DNA of 64,000 nt from Vibrio echinoideorum (GCF_024347455.1 NZ_AP025483.1:1240001-1304000); one strand, 5' to 3'; shown: positions 53,325 through 63,580, numbered from the stretch's first letter. Translations and numbers: made by a program. Notes: generated by a model from the letters alone, not told the origin.

Positions 53325-55688
53325 CTAGAACAGACCTAGCTGCTGCCCGCTAACTCTTTCAAAATCTAACCCTATAAACGGCAGAATCGCTTCTGCTACT
53401 GGTTTAATTTGCTTGTCGATGTAATGTTGATAATCGATACCACTCTTCAGATATTCCTTGGGCTCAGGGCCACTCAGCGTAATCAAATATTCAATACGTC
53501 CTTTGTTTTGGTATTGAAGCGGACGGCCAAGCTTGGCATTGATCTCGTCGGCCAATCTTGCTGCGCGAACCTGTGGCGGAATATTCTTTTGGTATTCATG
53601 CAACTTACGGCGCAAGCGTTTTTGATACACCAATAAATCATCGTATTTACCAGCAGCGGTTTTATCGACAAATTGTCTGACATAGTCCGTTGGATCTTGG
53701 TCGTGAAACACCATCTCATACAAGGTTTGCTGGAATTGCTGTGCAAGAGGAGTCCAATCAGTTCGGGCACTTTCAAGGCCTTTGAAAATGATCTTCTCTT
53801 GGTCACCTTGATTGATTAGGCCAGCATAACGTTTTTTTGATCCTGTCTCAGAGCCTCTAATCGTCGGCATTAGAAACTTGCGATAATGGGTCTCGTATTC
53901 CAATTCAAGTATTGAGGTGAGGTTGTAGACTTCTTTCAGGTGATTCGTCCACCAGTCGTTGATGTAAGCGACTAATGTGTTTCCGATCTCATCTGCTTTT
54001 TTCTGATCATAACTGCCATTTAGCGATACGAAGGTTGAATCGGTGTCGCCATAAATTACTTGATAGCCTTTGTCTTCGATTAGAACCTTAGTTTGCTTCA
54101 TGATTTCATGCCCGCGCATGGTGATAGAGGAAGCGAGTCGTGTATCAAAGAAACGACAACCAGAAGAACCAAGCACGCCATAGAAAGAGTTCATGATGAT
54201 CTTAATCGCTTGAGAAAAAGCTTTCTCATTGTTTTTCTTTGCAACATCACGCGCTGCCCAGAGGTTTTCGATCATCTCTGGTAAAAAGTGCTTAGAGCGG
54301 TGGAATTGGCCGCCTCGAAACCCTTCAACGGCTTGGTTTTCGGCGGGGCCAAGTTCTAATTTTAAACCTTCAATAAGCCCCATTGGGTCAATCAGAAATG
54401 AACGAATGATCGATGGGTATAGGCTTTTAAAATCGAGAACCAAAACCGAATCGTAAAGGTTAGGTACAGAGTCCATTACATAGCCACCAGGGCTAGCGAT
54501 CCAATTTTCAGGCTCTAAATTAGGTGCGACGTAGCCCGCTCTGTGTATCTGAGGCATGTATAAATTAGTAAATGCCGCAACAGAACCACCAACACGATCA
54601 AGTTCAACGCCGGTTAATCGGGAGCGTTCAATAGCAAAATCGAGTAGGTGAGTGTGTTCGAATATACGGTTAACTAGCACACAATCTTGCAGGTTATATT
54701 TGGCGAGCGATGGTTTATCGAACTTAAACATTCGGTTGATCTCGTCCATGCGATCGTGAACGTTATGAATGTCTTTGCCTTCGCCGAGTAATTCTTGTGA
54801 TACCGACTCTAGAGACCATGAGCGGAAGTGATAGGTTGCCGTCTTAAGCATATCGATGCCATCCAACACAACACGCCCTGGAATAGTGATAAAGCCTTGC
54901 TGGTTTTGTGCAGAACTACGGAAAAAACTCGGTTGGTTGTCTCTGCCGATATTGAGTTTTACTTCGTTCCACTCTGAACGTTTGTGCAGCAGCCTAAAGT
55001 CGAAATCGATAACGTTCCAACCAATGATGATGTCAGGGTCAAACTCGGAGAACCAAGTAATCATGGCTTCCAGTAGCGCCTTCTCATTAGCAACCCATTG
55101 GATATTGGTATCTGCTTCTTGTGGCTCGCCAATCATTATCACTCGGCTGTCCATCGGGCTGTCTAGGCCGATGGAATAAAGCACACCTTTTTCCGAGCAC
55201 TCAATATCAAGCGAAACCACAGACAAGTTTGGCAAGTAATCGCCAGCTCGGCATTTTGCGTTCGAAACTCTGAGGTGCTGTTTTTTTTGAGTGATAGCGC
55301 CTGTGAATTCAATACTGCCCTTGATAAAGCGTTCCATTAAGAAACGATCAGCGAGTCGAATATCACTTTCAAAGGTTTGAATCTCTTCACCGTTAAAGGC
55401 TTGAGCTAACCCGAAGCTACTTCTCGATAATGAGGTGTAACAAGCGGCTAAAGGGATTTGATCGAATGTGGCTAGTTCTAGAGACTTGAATTGGCAATCG
55501 ATCGACTCTTTCGCTGCGATTGCCTGACATTCTTCAACATCAGATTGAGCGACGAAAAATACCGGTTTTTCATTTTGAATCGTCAGCAGAGTTGGGCCTT
55601 GAGGCGAGCTTAACCACAAGTCAATTTGGGTACGCCCTGAAAAGTCTCTCGCTTGTCTTGTGAGTACAAAGCCTTGCTGAATAACCAA
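53325..55688 (-). CDS. polB: DNA polymerase II
   Basis: A 787-residue family-B polymerase, induced by SOS in E. coli and used for damage tolerance and proofreading repair. The N-terminal 3'-5' exonuclease shows LDIECSEKG, NVIDFDF and YNLQDC. The polymerase motifs are DFKSLYPSIIR (A), KIIMNSFYGVLG (B) and YGDTDSTFV (C). Length is the family norm. No clear LexA box was found in the upstream gap. Confidence 0.95.
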   Translation of the reverse strand: MVIQQGFVLTRQARDFSGRTQIDLWLSSPQGPTLLTIQNEKPVFFVAQSDVEECQAIAAKESIDCQFKSLELATFDQIPLAACYTSLSRSSFGLAQAFNGEEIQTFESDIRLADRFLMERFIKGSIEFTGAITQKKQHLRVSNAKCRAGDYLPNLSVVSLDIECSEKGVLYSIGLDSPMDSRVIMIGEPQEADTNIQWVANEKALLEAMITWFSEFDPDIIIGWNVIDFDFRLLHKRSEWNEVKLNIGRDNQPSFFRSSAQNQQGFITIPGRVVLDGIDMLKTATYHFRSWSLESVSQELLGEGKDIHNVHDRMDEINRMFKFDKPSLAKYNLQDCVLVNRIFEHTHLLDFAIERSRLTGVELDRVGGSVAAFTNLYMPQIHRAGYVAPNLEPENWIASPGGYVMDSVPNLYDSVLVLDFKSLYPSIIRSFLIDPMGLIEGLKLELGPAENQAVEGFRGGQFHRSKHFLPEMIENLWAARDVAKKNNEKAFSQAIKIIMNSFYGVLGSSGCRFFDTRLASSITMRGHEIMKQTKVLIEDKGYQVIYGDTDSTFVSLNGSYDQKKADEIGNTLVAYINDWWTNHLKEVYNLTSILELEYETHYRKFLMPTIRGSETGSKKRYAGLINQGDQEKIIFKGLESARTDWTPLAQQFQQTLYEMVFHDQDPTDYVRQFVDKTAAGKYDDLLVYQKRLRRKLHEYQKNIPPQVRAARLADEINAKLGRPLQYQNKGRIEYLITLSGPEPKEYLKSGIDYQHYIDKQIKPVAEAILPFIGLDFERVSGQQLGLF

Positions 55689-56114
55689 TGTAGTAACCTA
55701 TTGAAATTGGGAATCGAATACTACCATCTAGCGGCTCTCTGCGCACAACAGGCAACCAAAATAGTAACTAAATTCCAAATAACAGCGACAAATAACGGGA
55801 CTCCATAAGCAAAAAAGTGAAATTTTCGCGAATGGTTATTCAATGGTGTTGAAAATATCTTTATCTTGTGTAATTTTATTGGGTGTTGTTTTAACTGATT
55901 GATTTTTACCAAAAGCTTGTTGTTTTAGTTGGCTTATTTATAAATAAGTACTTGCTAAAGTTCGTGTTTCAGCACATATTCAACAGAGCTTTTTTTAAGT
56001 AATTAAGTTAAGATGTACTCGATGCTGCGATCCACTGTTTCTTTGTTCAATTGTTTCAAACAGATGAAACGACACAGTGGTTGCAGAGCCAATTAATAGT
56101 GTGGAGATACAAGT
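55689..56114. other. Gene-free region between polB and varA
   Basis: 426 bases containing the promoters of two divergent genes. It has an inverted repeat GTTTCA / TGAAAC around 56054-56071 and no LexA box matching CTG-N10-CAG that I can point to. A frame at 55721 is not convincing as a gene. Confidence 0.4.
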
Positions 56115-56759
56115 TTGATAAATGTTTTCCTTGTAGATGATCACGAGCTGGTTCGCACAGGGATACGACGTATTATTGAAGACGTCCGTGGAATGAACGT
56201 AGCAGGGGAAGCTGAAAGCGGTGAAGATGCTGCAAAATGGTGTCGTACTAACAATACTGACGTTATTTTGATGGATATGAATATGCCTGGTATTGGTGGC
56301 TTAGAAGCAACCAAGAAAATCTTGCGTTTCAACCCTGATATTAAAATCATCGTTTTAACGGTTCATACGGAAAATCCGTTTCCAACTAAAGTGATGCAAG
56401 CTGGAGCTGCTGGTTACCTTACTAAAGGGGCAGGTCCGGATGAAATGGTAAATGCTATTCGAATGGTCAACAGCGGCCAAAGATACATTTCGCCAGAAAT
56501 TGCGCAGCAGATGGCTTTGAGCCAATTCTCGCCTGCGTCTGAAAATCCATTCGCAGACCTATCTGAACGTGAACTTCAAATCATGATGATGATAACCAAG
56601 GGTCAGAAAGTGACGGATATTTCGGAACAACTCAATCTAAGTCCTAAAACAGTCAATAGTTACCGCTACCGTTTATTCAGTAAACTGGATATCAGTGGTG
56701 ATGTAGAGTTGACGCATTTAGCGATTAGACATGGAATGTTAGATACTGAGACCCTTTAA
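56115..56759 (+). CDS. varA: Response regulator VarA/UvrY (GacA family)
   Basis: A 214-residue NarL/FixJ-type response regulator: receiver with phospho-Asp54 (ILMDMNMPG) and C-terminal LuxR-type helix-turn-helix (LSERELQIMMMI, LSPKTVNSYRYRL). GacA/UvrY/VarA activates Csr small RNAs that titrate CsrA. The TTG start at 56115 has GGAG eight bases upstream. Followed by uvrC 15 bases later, the same order as in E. coli (uvrY-uvrC). Its kinase VarS/BarA is elsewhere. Confidence 0.95.
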   Translation: MINVFLVDDHELVRTGIRRIIEDVRGMNVAGEAESGEDAAKWCRTNNTDVILMDMNMPGIGGLEATKKILRFNPDIKIIVLTVHTENPFPTKVMQAGAAGYLTKGAGPDEMVNAIRMVNSGQRYISPEIAQQMALSQFSPASENPFADLSERELQIMMMITKGQKVTDISEQLNLSPKTVNSYRYRLFSKLDISGDVELTHLAIRHGMLDTETL

Positions 56760-56774
56760 CACTGAGATCGTATA

Positions 56775-58607
56775 GTGACCAACTTGTTTGACTCAGTCTC
56801 ATTCCTCAAGACAGTAACAGAGCAGCCTGGCGTTTATCGGATGTATAACGCCGAGGCTGTTGTTATCTACGTCGGTAAAGCTAAGAACCTCAAAAAACGC
56901 CTTTCTAGCTATTTCCGTAAAAAAGTCGATAGTGAAAAAACACGAGCTTTGGTCAGTAATATTGCCAAAATTGATGTCACTGTAACGCATACGGAAACAG
57001 AAGCTCTTATTCTTGAGCACAACTACATCAAGCAGTACCTGCCGAAATACAACGTACTTCTGCGTGATGATAAGTCGTATCCCTATATTTTTATTAGCGG
57101 TCACAAACACCCTCGTTTGTCGATGCATCGTGGTGCTAAGAAGAAAAAGGGTGAATATTTTGGTCCTTATCCCGATTCCGGTGCTGTGCGTGAGACGCTA
57201 CACTTAATACAAAAAATCTTTCCTGCTCGTCAGTGTGAAGATACGGTTTATGCCAACAGAACTCGCCCATGTTTGATGTATCAGATTGGTCGTTGTGCTG
57301 CGCCTTGTATCAGCTCGATTATCTCAGATGAAGAGTACAGTGAGCTTATCGCTTACGTTCGTCTCTTCCTGCAAGGGAAGGATAAGTTAGTACTTGAAAC
57401 ACTCATCGATAAGATGGATAAGGCAAGCCAAGAACTTCGTTTTGAACAGGCCGCCGCTTTTCGTGATCAAATCCAAGCTATTCGACGCGTTCAAGAACAA
57501 CAGTACGTATCTGACGACTCAATGGAAGATATGGATGTACTGGGGTTCGCACAAGAGAATGGTGTAGCTTGTATTCATATCTTGATGATTCGCCAAGGTA
57601 AAGTCTTAGGGAGTCGAAGCCATTTCCCTAAAATTCCCAACAATACGGTGCGAGAAGAGGTCTTTTCGAGCTTTTTAAGTCAGTATTATCTTGCTCATAA
57701 TGAAGCGAGAACGATTCCAACTCGTCTGATTCTTAATGCTGACTTGATGGATGATGTTACGCCTATTCAAGAAGCCTTATGCGAAGTTGCGGGTCGAAAA
57801 ATCTATTTCAATACCAATCCTTCTGGCACTCGAGGTCGCTACCTTAAGTTATCGAATACCAACGCATTAACTGCCATTACAACTAAAATTAATCATAAGA
57901 TGACGATCAATCAGCGCTTTAAGGAGCTTCAAGAAGTGCTGTCAATGGACGTTATCAAACGCATGGAATGTTTCGATATCAGTCACACTATGGGTGAAAG
58001 TACGATTGCTTCTTGTGTGGTGTTCAATCAAGAAGGACCCGTGAAACCGGAATATCGCCGCTACAACATCACTGGTATTACCGGTGGTGATGATTACGCT
58101 GCGATGGCTCAGGCCCTTGATAGACGTTATTCAAAACAACTGGATGTGGATAAGATCCCAGACATCATCTTTATTGATGGTGGTAAAGGTCAGCTTAATC
58201 GTGCTCATGAGATCATTTCTCAATATTGGGATGATTGGCCATTTAGACCAAGAATGATGGGCATTGCGAAAGGTGTGACCCGTAAGCCAGGTTTAGAAAC
58301 CTTAGTAACCCTTGAAGGGGAAGAGTTTAATCTACCTAGTGATGCGCCAGCGCTACACCTTATCCAACATATCCGTGATGAAAGTCATAATCATGCGATA
58401 GCAGGGCATAGGGCAAAACGCGGAAAAACACGCAGGACAAGCGCTTTGGAAGGAATTGAAGGAGTAGGACCTAAACGTCGTCAAGCTTTGCTGAAATATA
58501 TGGGTGGCTTACAAGAACTTAAGCGTGCAACTGTCGAAGAAATAGCCAAAGTACCGGGCATTAGTCATTCTTTGGCAGAAAACATTTATCAAGCATTGAA
58601 ACAATAG
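56775..58607 (+). CDS. uvrC: Excinuclease ABC subunit C
   Basis: A 610-residue UvrC, which makes both incisions in nucleotide excision repair with UvrB. GIY-YIG nuclease at about 15-95 (GVYRMY then [13 protein letters not shown]), a cysteine cluster (C-x6-C-x3-C), UVR domain about 205-240, RNase H-like endonuclease about 380-540 ([19 protein letters not shown]), and the C-terminal helix-hairpin-helix pair ([19 protein letters not shown]). GTG start at 56775. Confidence 0.96.
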   Translation: MTNLFDSVSFLKTVTEQPGVYRMYNAEAVVIYVGKAKNLKKRLSSYFRKKVDSEKTRALVSNIAKIDVTVTHTETEALILEHNYIKQYLPKYNVLLRDDKSYPYIFISGHKHPRLSMHRGAKKKKGEYFGPYPDSGAVRETLHLIQKIFPARQCEDTVYANRTRPCLMYQIGRCAAPCISSIISDEEYSELIAYVRLFLQGKDKLVLETLIDKMDKASQELRFEQAAAFRDQIQAIRRVQEQQYVSDDSMEDMDVLGFAQENGVACIHILMIRQGKVLGSRSHFPKIPNNTVREEVFSSFLSQYYLAHNEARTIPTRLILNADLMDDVTPIQEALCEVAGRKIYFNTNPSGTRGRYLKLSNTNALTAITTKINHKMTINQRFKELQEVLSMDVIKRMECFDISHTMGESTIASCVVFNQEGPVKPEYRRYNITGITGGDDYAAMAQALDRRYSKQLDVDKIPDIIFIDGGKGQLNRAHEIISQYWDDWPFRPRMMGIAKGVTRKPGLETLVTLEGEEFNLPSDAPALHLIQHIRDESHNHAIAGHRAKRGKTRRTSALEGIEGVGPKRRQALLKYMGGLQELKRATVEEIAKVPGISHSLAENIYQALKQ

Positions 58608-58653
58608 TAAAAATCCCGCACCATTAAAGCGCAATTAATAAGAGCCCAATAAT

Positions 58654-59211
58654 ATGCGTTTGAATATACCTAACATTTTGTCCTTACTGAGACTATTTTT
58701 GATCCCAGTATTCGTTGTTGTTTTTTACCTACCTTACCATTGGGCTCCTTTTGCTGCTGCAATGGTGTTTTGGGTAGCGGGTTTTACTGACTGGCTAGAT
58801 GGCATGCTGGCTCGTAAACTCGGGCAAACGTCTCGTTTCGGTGCCTTTATTGACCCTGTAGCGGATAAAGTGCTGGTTGCTACGGCTCTTATCTTGATGA
58901 CTGAGCATTACCACTCGATTTGGATAACTATTCCTGCAGTCACCATGATAGCTCGTGAAATTATCATTTCAGCGCTTCGTGAGTGGATGGCAGAAATCGG
59001 TAAACGTGCAAGTGTTGCTGTATCTTGGGTTGGTAAGGTAAAAACGGTTTCTCAAATGTTCGCGTTATGGGTGCTTATTTGGCGCTATGACGATTGGATG
59101 ATTTGGGTTGGCTACATAGCACTCTATGTTGCTACTATCCTGACTTACTGGTCTATGGCGCAATATTTGATGGCAGCCAAAGACGATTTGTTAGACGAAA
59201 AATACCATTGA
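58654..59211 (+). CDS. pgsA: CDP-diacylglycerol-glycerol-3-phosphate 3-phosphatidyltransferase
   Basis: A 185-residue membrane enzyme making phosphatidylglycerol phosphate, the first step to PG and cardiolipin. The CDP-alcohol phosphotransferase motif is complete: Asp46, Asp49-Gly50, Ala53-Arg54, Gly63, Asp67, Asp71. The order uvrY-uvrC-pgsA-tRNAs matches E. coli. Confidence 0.95.
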   Translation: MRLNIPNILSLLRLFLIPVFVVVFYLPYHWAPFAAAMVFWVAGFTDWLDGMLARKLGQTSRFGAFIDPVADKVLVATALILMTEHYHSIWITIPAVTMIAREIIISALREWMAEIGKRASVAVSWVGKVKTVSQMFALWVLIWRYDDWMIWVGYIALYVATILTYWSMAQYLMAAKDDLLDEKYH

Positions 59212-59216
59212 TGAAG

Positions 59217-59236
59217 AAGCGAGCTGAGGCTCGCTT
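59217..59236 (+). terminator. Terminator of pgsA
   Basis: Seven-base arms AAGCGAG / CTCGCTT with 6-base loop, followed by four T's. It begins six bases after the pgsA stop. Confidence 0.85.
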
Positions 59237-59398
59237 TTTTGATCTTAAACCTAAGGTTAAGTTATCAATAGTGGTTACCTAATGTGATATAGGTCTCCTT
59301 TGAAGAGCCTGTTCACAGTGTGCTTTGTGCATAAAGTCAGCTATTTGGCCTGTTTCGTATGAATTCTATTCAAACGAATTAAAAATACAAAAATAATA

Positions 59399-59426
59399 TT
59401 GACTCAATCCTCTGAATCCGTAGAAT
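59399..59426 (+). promoter_or_regulatory. Promoter of the tRNA operon
   Basis: -35 TTGACT, 16-base spacer, -10 TAGAAT, followed by a GC-rich discriminator (GCATCCCG), as usual for stable-RNA promoters under stringent control. It lies 52 bases before the first tRNA. Confidence 0.8.
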
Positions 59427-59477
59427 GCATCCCGTACCCAAGAGGATGGCAATAAGCGATTCGATTGGAGTTACTAA

Positions 59478-59551
59478 GGCGCCTTGGCAGAGTGGCTATG
59501 CAGCGGATTGCAAATCCGTGGACCTCGGTTCGACTCCGGGAGGCGCCTCCA
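59478..59551 (+). tRNA. tRNA-Cys (GCA)
   Basis: Cloverleaf with acceptor GGCGCCT / AGGCGCC, anticodon loop TTGCAAA (anticodon GCA), T-arm GGTTCGACTCC, and encoded CCA end. First of four tRNAs. Confidence 0.97.
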
Positions 59552-59600
59552 TTCTCTCTTTATCTTTTTAAAAGAAGAGGTAAGTAAGAAGAATGAAAAT

Positions 59601-59676
59601 GCGATACTAGCTCAGTTGGTAGAGCGCAACCTTGCCAAGGTTGAGGTCATCGGTTCGAACCCGATGTATCGCTCCA
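59601..59676 (+). tRNA. tRNA-Gly (GCC), copy 1
   Basis: 76 bases with anticodon loop TTGCCAA between CAACC / GGTTG arms; acceptor GCGATAC with GTATCGC and encoded CCA. Confidence 0.97.
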
Positions 59677-59756
59677 AAATTTGTAATGTTGATTGGCGTC
59701 AGCATTAAGATGGTGTTTTACTTTTCAGTAATCGGCATCGCAATAAAGAATTGCGT

Positions 59757-59843
59757 GCCCTGGTGGTGGAATTGGTAGACACAAGGGATTTAAAATCCCT
59801 CGGCGTTCGCGCTGTGCCGGTTCAAGTCCGGCCCGGGGCACCA
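59757..59843 (+). tRNA. tRNA-Leu (UAA)
   Basis: 87 bases with a long variable arm (CGGCGTTCGCGCTG), anticodon loop TTTAAAA with anticodon TAA, encoded CCA, and acceptor GCCCTGG pairing with CCGGGGC (one G-U). Confidence 0.97.
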
Positions 59844-59879
59844 TCTATTAAAGTTTACGTCTTAACGGATGTAGCAAAT

Positions 59880-59955
59880 GCGATACTAGCTCAGTTGGTA
59901 GAGCGCAACCTTGCCAAGGTTGAGGTCATCGGTTCGAACCCGATGTATCGCTCCA
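59880..59955 (+). tRNA. tRNA-Gly (GCC), copy 2
   Basis: Identical in all 76 bases to copy 1, and 279 bases downstream of it. The extra copy makes the tRNA order Cys-Gly-Leu-Gly, compared with Gly-Cys-Leu in E. coli after pgsA. Confidence 0.97.
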
Positions 59956-59964
59956 AATCAAGAG

Positions 59965-59986
59965 GCCCGAACAGAAATGTTCGGGC
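59965..59986 (+). terminator. Terminator of the tRNA operon
   Basis: Nine-base perfect arms GCCCGAACA / TGTTCGGGC with a GAAA loop, followed by TTTTTTGTTTTTG. Strong intrinsic terminator. Confidence 0.95.
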
Positions 59987-60211
59987 TTTTTTGTTTTTGC
60001 TGTATCTGTTTTTTTCTCATCTCCCGAACTCTTCTTGTTCAACCCCTGAGCTTAGATTGGTGATATTTAAATCAATCACCTAATCAAATCTAGTATTTAT
60101 AAAGCGATTATTAAAAACTATTGATCGTTCGTTTCACTTTGTGTTACTTTCCTGCGCAATCTCGGAATGACCGATGTTCAAAAAGAGCAGAGATTACTTC
60201 TGGGGGATACG

Positions 60212-60323
60212 CGTAGTGACCATTCTTGCTGATTGGGACATTACGTAGGGTAGGTATCGGCTAATCCTTTAGCTGATAGACGGGATACTTATGGCGCAAT
60301 TCGCCATGCTAATGGGAAACCCA
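60212..60323 (+). ncRNA. Candidate structured 5' leader of the norspermidine operon
   Basis: Within the 658-base gap 59987-60644, four hairpins follow each other: CGTAGTG / CATTACG (60212-60245), TATCGGCTAA / TTAGCTGATA with loop TCCT (60255-60278, one G-U), ATGGCG / CGCCAT (60291-60307) and TGGG / CCCA (60313-60323). No start site was placed and no T-run follows, so it could be a leader with a regulatory fold, a small RNA or chance. The rest of the gap holds no gene I can support. Confidence 0.45.
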
Positions 60324-60644
60324 ACATTGAATACACTAATAACAACATTGCTAATCAGCTCTGCATTTCCAAAAGGGCCAGTTCTTCATAGCTGTCCGAT
60401 ACTGCAAAAATGTCCAATTCTTCAAAACAGTAGCATTACTGAACCTTGAGCTCGCGCTAACTAATTTTTGCTGTCCTAAGACGGCCTAATTTCGTATTCG
60501 TCATTTGACTTATGCGAGCGTACAGCTATATCTCATTTCTAGACAATACGCGTGTTTCACGGTGAACTCTCTCAAAATCAGCAGAGGGTTAGTGTGTCAT
60601 TGCGTCTGATGGAGATGAGTATGAACAGATTCAAGGGGACTTTT

Positions 60645-63572
60645 ATGACTACCGCCTTTGAAGTCGATATTAATACTATCGCAAATTCATTTTCAACTAT
60701 GGTTCCTATCGTAGAGGGAACTTATGACCTAACACCCGACGCTATTTTGCTTGAGCAAGAACAGCATGAATCGGATGTTCGCTCTTATCCAAGACGCCTA
60801 CCTATTGCAATTAAGAGAGCATGTGGCGTTTTAGTTGAAGACACTCGTGGCCAACTCTTTCTCGATTGTTTAGCCGGTGCAGGTACACTTTCTCTGGGTT
60901 ATAACCACCCTGAGATCAACCAAGCACTCAAAGATCAACTCGATTCAGGTTTGCCATACCAAACGCTTGATATCACGACGCAAGCGAAAGATACGTTTAT
61001 CAAGCGAGTTAAAGCCTTTCTTCCTCAAGACTTTTCAACTAACTCGGTGATCCAATTTTGTGGCCCATCTGGCGCTGACGCTGTAGAAGCGGCGATCAAG
61101 CTCGCTAAGCAAACCACAGGTCGCAACACCATGTTTGCTTTTCGTGGCGCATACCATGGTATGACTAATGGCACCATGGGTATGATGGGCAACCTAGGTA
61201 CAAAAGAACGTCGCAGCGGCTTGATGTCTGACGTACATTTCATGCCTTTCCCGTACAACCTTCGCTGTCCATTTGGCATTGGTGGTGAAGCGGGTGCCAA
61301 CGCGAGTATTCGTTACATCGAACGTATGTTGAATGACGACGAGTCTGGCATCATGAAGCCGGCTGCTATGATTGTTGAGCCAGTGCAGGGTGAGGGTGGT
61401 GTGATTCCTGCTCCTGCATCTTGGTTACAAGGTCTACGTCGCATCTGTGATGAGCATGGTATCTTGCTTATTTTTGATGAAATTCAGTGTGGCGTTGGTA
61501 AAACAGGCCATCGCTTTGCGTTTGAAGAGTCAGGTGTTAACCCTGATATCTTATGCTTGTCTAAAGCTATTGGTGGCGGACTGCCTATGTCGCTTCTTGT
61601 ATTTGATAAGAGCATCGATACATGGAAAGCGGGTGAGCACACCGGTACATTCCGTGGTAACCAATTAGCAATGGTATCTGGCGCTAAAGCATTAGAAATC
61701 ATCGAGCGAGATGGTTTGGTTGAGCACGCGAACATCGCAGGCCAATATTTACGTCATGGACTAGAGAAGATTCAATCTCGCGTGAACTGTATTGCTGAAG
61801 TTCGTGGTAAAGGCTTGATGCTTGGCGCTGAGATCAAACGACCAAATGGTGAGCTTAATAAGTTTGGCGAACCACAATCAGACGGCGAGCTGACCCTAGC
61901 GATTCAACGAGCGGCATTAGAACGCGGTTTGATGGTTGAAAAGGGTGGTCGTGATGGTTCTGTCATTCGCTTCCTTCCACCAATGATTATCTCTTTCGAG
62001 CAAATCGACTTTGCATTGCGAGTGATGGAAGAAGCCATCATCGCAGCGGGTGGTGGTTTACAACAAGACCAAACACAAAGCGAAGAATCAAATCAGGAAT
62101 GGAACAAGCATTTCATCCAGACGGGTTTAGGCGGTAGCGACGAATTCGCTAACGTGATGAACCAAACCACTCAGGCGATGAAAGCGGTTTTTGAACAGGT
62201 TGAAAAACCTTATTCGGGTTTAGATCCAAAAGTGCTAGAAGCAGCTATCAATGCTGTTGACCTCGATAATAACCAACACGCTTTGGTTGATGTTGTGGAT
62301 AGCACAGCTGACTTAGTCGCAGCAAACTCCATCTTTGTACAACACCCACACTGCATTGCACACCTTCACACTCCACCTCTTATGGCTTCTGTCGCTGCGG
62401 AATCGATTATTGCTGCTTTGAATCAATCAATGGATTCATGGGATCAAGCATCGGCTGCGACCTATGTTGAACAACGAGTCGTTGATTGGATGTGTGAAAA
62501 GTATCAACTTGGCGAACAAGCTGACGGTGTTTTCACCAGCGGCGGCACGCAAAGCAATCTAATGGGCTTGTTGCTAGCGAGAGACTGGGTTGCCGATAAG
62601 CACGATGGTCATTCTATTCAAAAGTTGGGCTTGCCAGAGTACGCGAAGAAACTGCGTATCTTATGTTCAAAGAAATCTCACTTTACGGTTCAAAAATCCG
62701 CCTCTCTAATGGGATTGGGCGAAGCGGCAGTGTGCTGTGTTGATACCAATGCAAACGGCACTATTAAAGCTGACTTGTTAGATGCAGAAGTGAAAGCGCT
62801 TAAAGCTCAAGGGTTGGTTCCTTTTGCTGTGGTAGGTACTGCAGGCACAACCGACCATGGTGCTATTGATGACCTGGAAGCGATAGCTGATATCGCCAAC
62901 CAACAAGGTCTTTGGTTCCATGTCGACAGTGCTTACGGTGGCGCGCTTATCTTAAGTAGCCATAAAGCTCGTCTGAAAGGCATCGAAAAAGCGGACTCAG
63001 TCAGCGTTGATTTCCACAAGTTGTTCTTCCAAACAATCAGCTGTGGTGCTGTGCTTCTCAAAGACAAAGCAAACTTTAAGTACCTACTGCATCACGCAGA
63101 CTACTTAAACCGCGAGCACGATGAGCTGCCGAATCTAGTCGATAAGTCTATCGCAACCACCAAGCGTTTCGATGCACTGAAAGTCTTCATGACGATGCAA
63201 AGCGTTGGGCCAAAGCAACTGGGTGATATGTACGATCATCTCCTAGAGCAGACACTTCAAGTTGCTGACCTGATTCAGAAGCATGACGATTTTGAACTAC
63301 TTGCTGAGCCATCATTGTCTACTGTGCTGTTCCGTTCGGTGCCTAGCAATGGGCCATCAGTAAACAGCGCTATGGATTTGGACAAACTGAATCAAACGTT
63401 AAGACTGGAAGCGCTGACTCGTGGTGTTGCCGTGCTTGGCGAAACGGTCGTTGATGGTAAAAGTGCGCTGAAATTCACTATCTTGAATCCGTGCTTAACG
63501 ACATCAGATTTCAAATCTCTAATTAACAAAATTCAAACTTTAGCTATTGAGCTAGCAGAACAACAAGGGTAA
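60645..63572 (+). CDS. Diaminobutyrate aminotransferase / decarboxylase fusion
   Basis: A 975-residue two-domain enzyme. The N-terminal class III aminotransferase (to about 470) has PLP Lys307 (LSKAIGGG) and makes 2,4-diaminobutyrate from aspartate semialdehyde; the C-terminal group II decarboxylase (about 490-975) has Lys792 (VDFHKLFF) and makes 1,3-diaminopropane. That is the first route to norspermidine in Vibrio; V. cholerae has the same fused gene (VC1625). The ATG at 60645 has AAGGGGA upstream; an ATG at 60552 would extend it by 31 residues. Next gene starts 8 bases after the stop. Confidence 0.93.
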   Translation: MTTAFEVDINTIANSFSTMVPIVEGTYDLTPDAILLEQEQHESDVRSYPRRLPIAIKRACGVLVEDTRGQLFLDCLAGAGTLSLGYNHPEINQALKDQLDSGLPYQTLDITTQAKDTFIKRVKAFLPQDFSTNSVIQFCGPSGADAVEAAIKLAKQTTGRNTMFAFRGAYHGMTNGTMGMMGNLGTKERRSGLMSDVHFMPFPYNLRCPFGIGGEAGANASIRYIERMLNDDESGIMKPAAMIVEPVQGEGGVIPAPASWLQGLRRICDEHGILLIFDEIQCGVGKTGHRFAFEESGVNPDILCLSKAIGGGLPMSLLVFDKSIDTWKAGEHTGTFRGNQLAMVSGAKALEIIERDGLVEHANIAGQYLRHGLEKIQSRVNCIAEVRGKGLMLGAEIKRPNGELNKFGEPQSDGELTLAIQRAALERGLMVEKGGRDGSVIRFLPPMIISFEQIDFALRVMEEAIIAAGGGLQQDQTQSEESNQEWNKHFIQTGLGGSDEFANVMNQTTQAMKAVFEQVEKPYSGLDPKVLEAAINAVDLDNNQHALVDVVDSTADLVAANSIFVQHPHCIAHLHTPPLMASVAAESIIAALNQSMDSWDQASAATYVEQRVVDWMCEKYQLGEQADGVFTSGGTQSNLMGLLLARDWVADKHDGHSIQKLGLPEYAKKLRILCSKKSHFTVQKSASLMGLGEAAVCCVDTNANGTIKADLLDAEVKALKAQGLVPFAVVGTAGTTDHGAIDDLEAIADIANQQGLWFHVDSAYGGALILSSHKARLKGIEKADSVSVDFHKLFFQTISCGAVLLKDKANFKYLLHHADYLNREHDELPNLVDKSIATTKRFDALKVFMTMQSVGPKQLGDMYDHLLEQTLQVADLIQKHDDFELLAEPSLSTVLFRSVPSNGPSVNSAMDLDKLNQTLRLEALTRGVAVLGETVVDGKSALKFTILNPCLTTSDFKSLINKIQTLAIELAEQQG

Positions 63573-63580
63573 TTAAAACT

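Noticed and set aside
55721..55912. A 63-codon minus-strand open frame upstream of polB
   Set aside because: It sits in the promoter region of polB, has skewed composition, and no Shine-Dalgarno or family resemblance.
59484..60083. Two open frames covering the tRNA cluster
   Set aside because: They translate the tRNA genes themselves (sequences such as VELVDTRDLKSLG are a known artefact of tRNA-Leu). No protein is expected.
60212..60323. Qrr, YybP-YkoY manganese riboswitch or M-box magnesium riboswitch in the norspermidine leader
   Set aside because: I compared the visible stems with what I remember of these classes and did not see their conserved loops or terminator. It is left as an unassigned leader.
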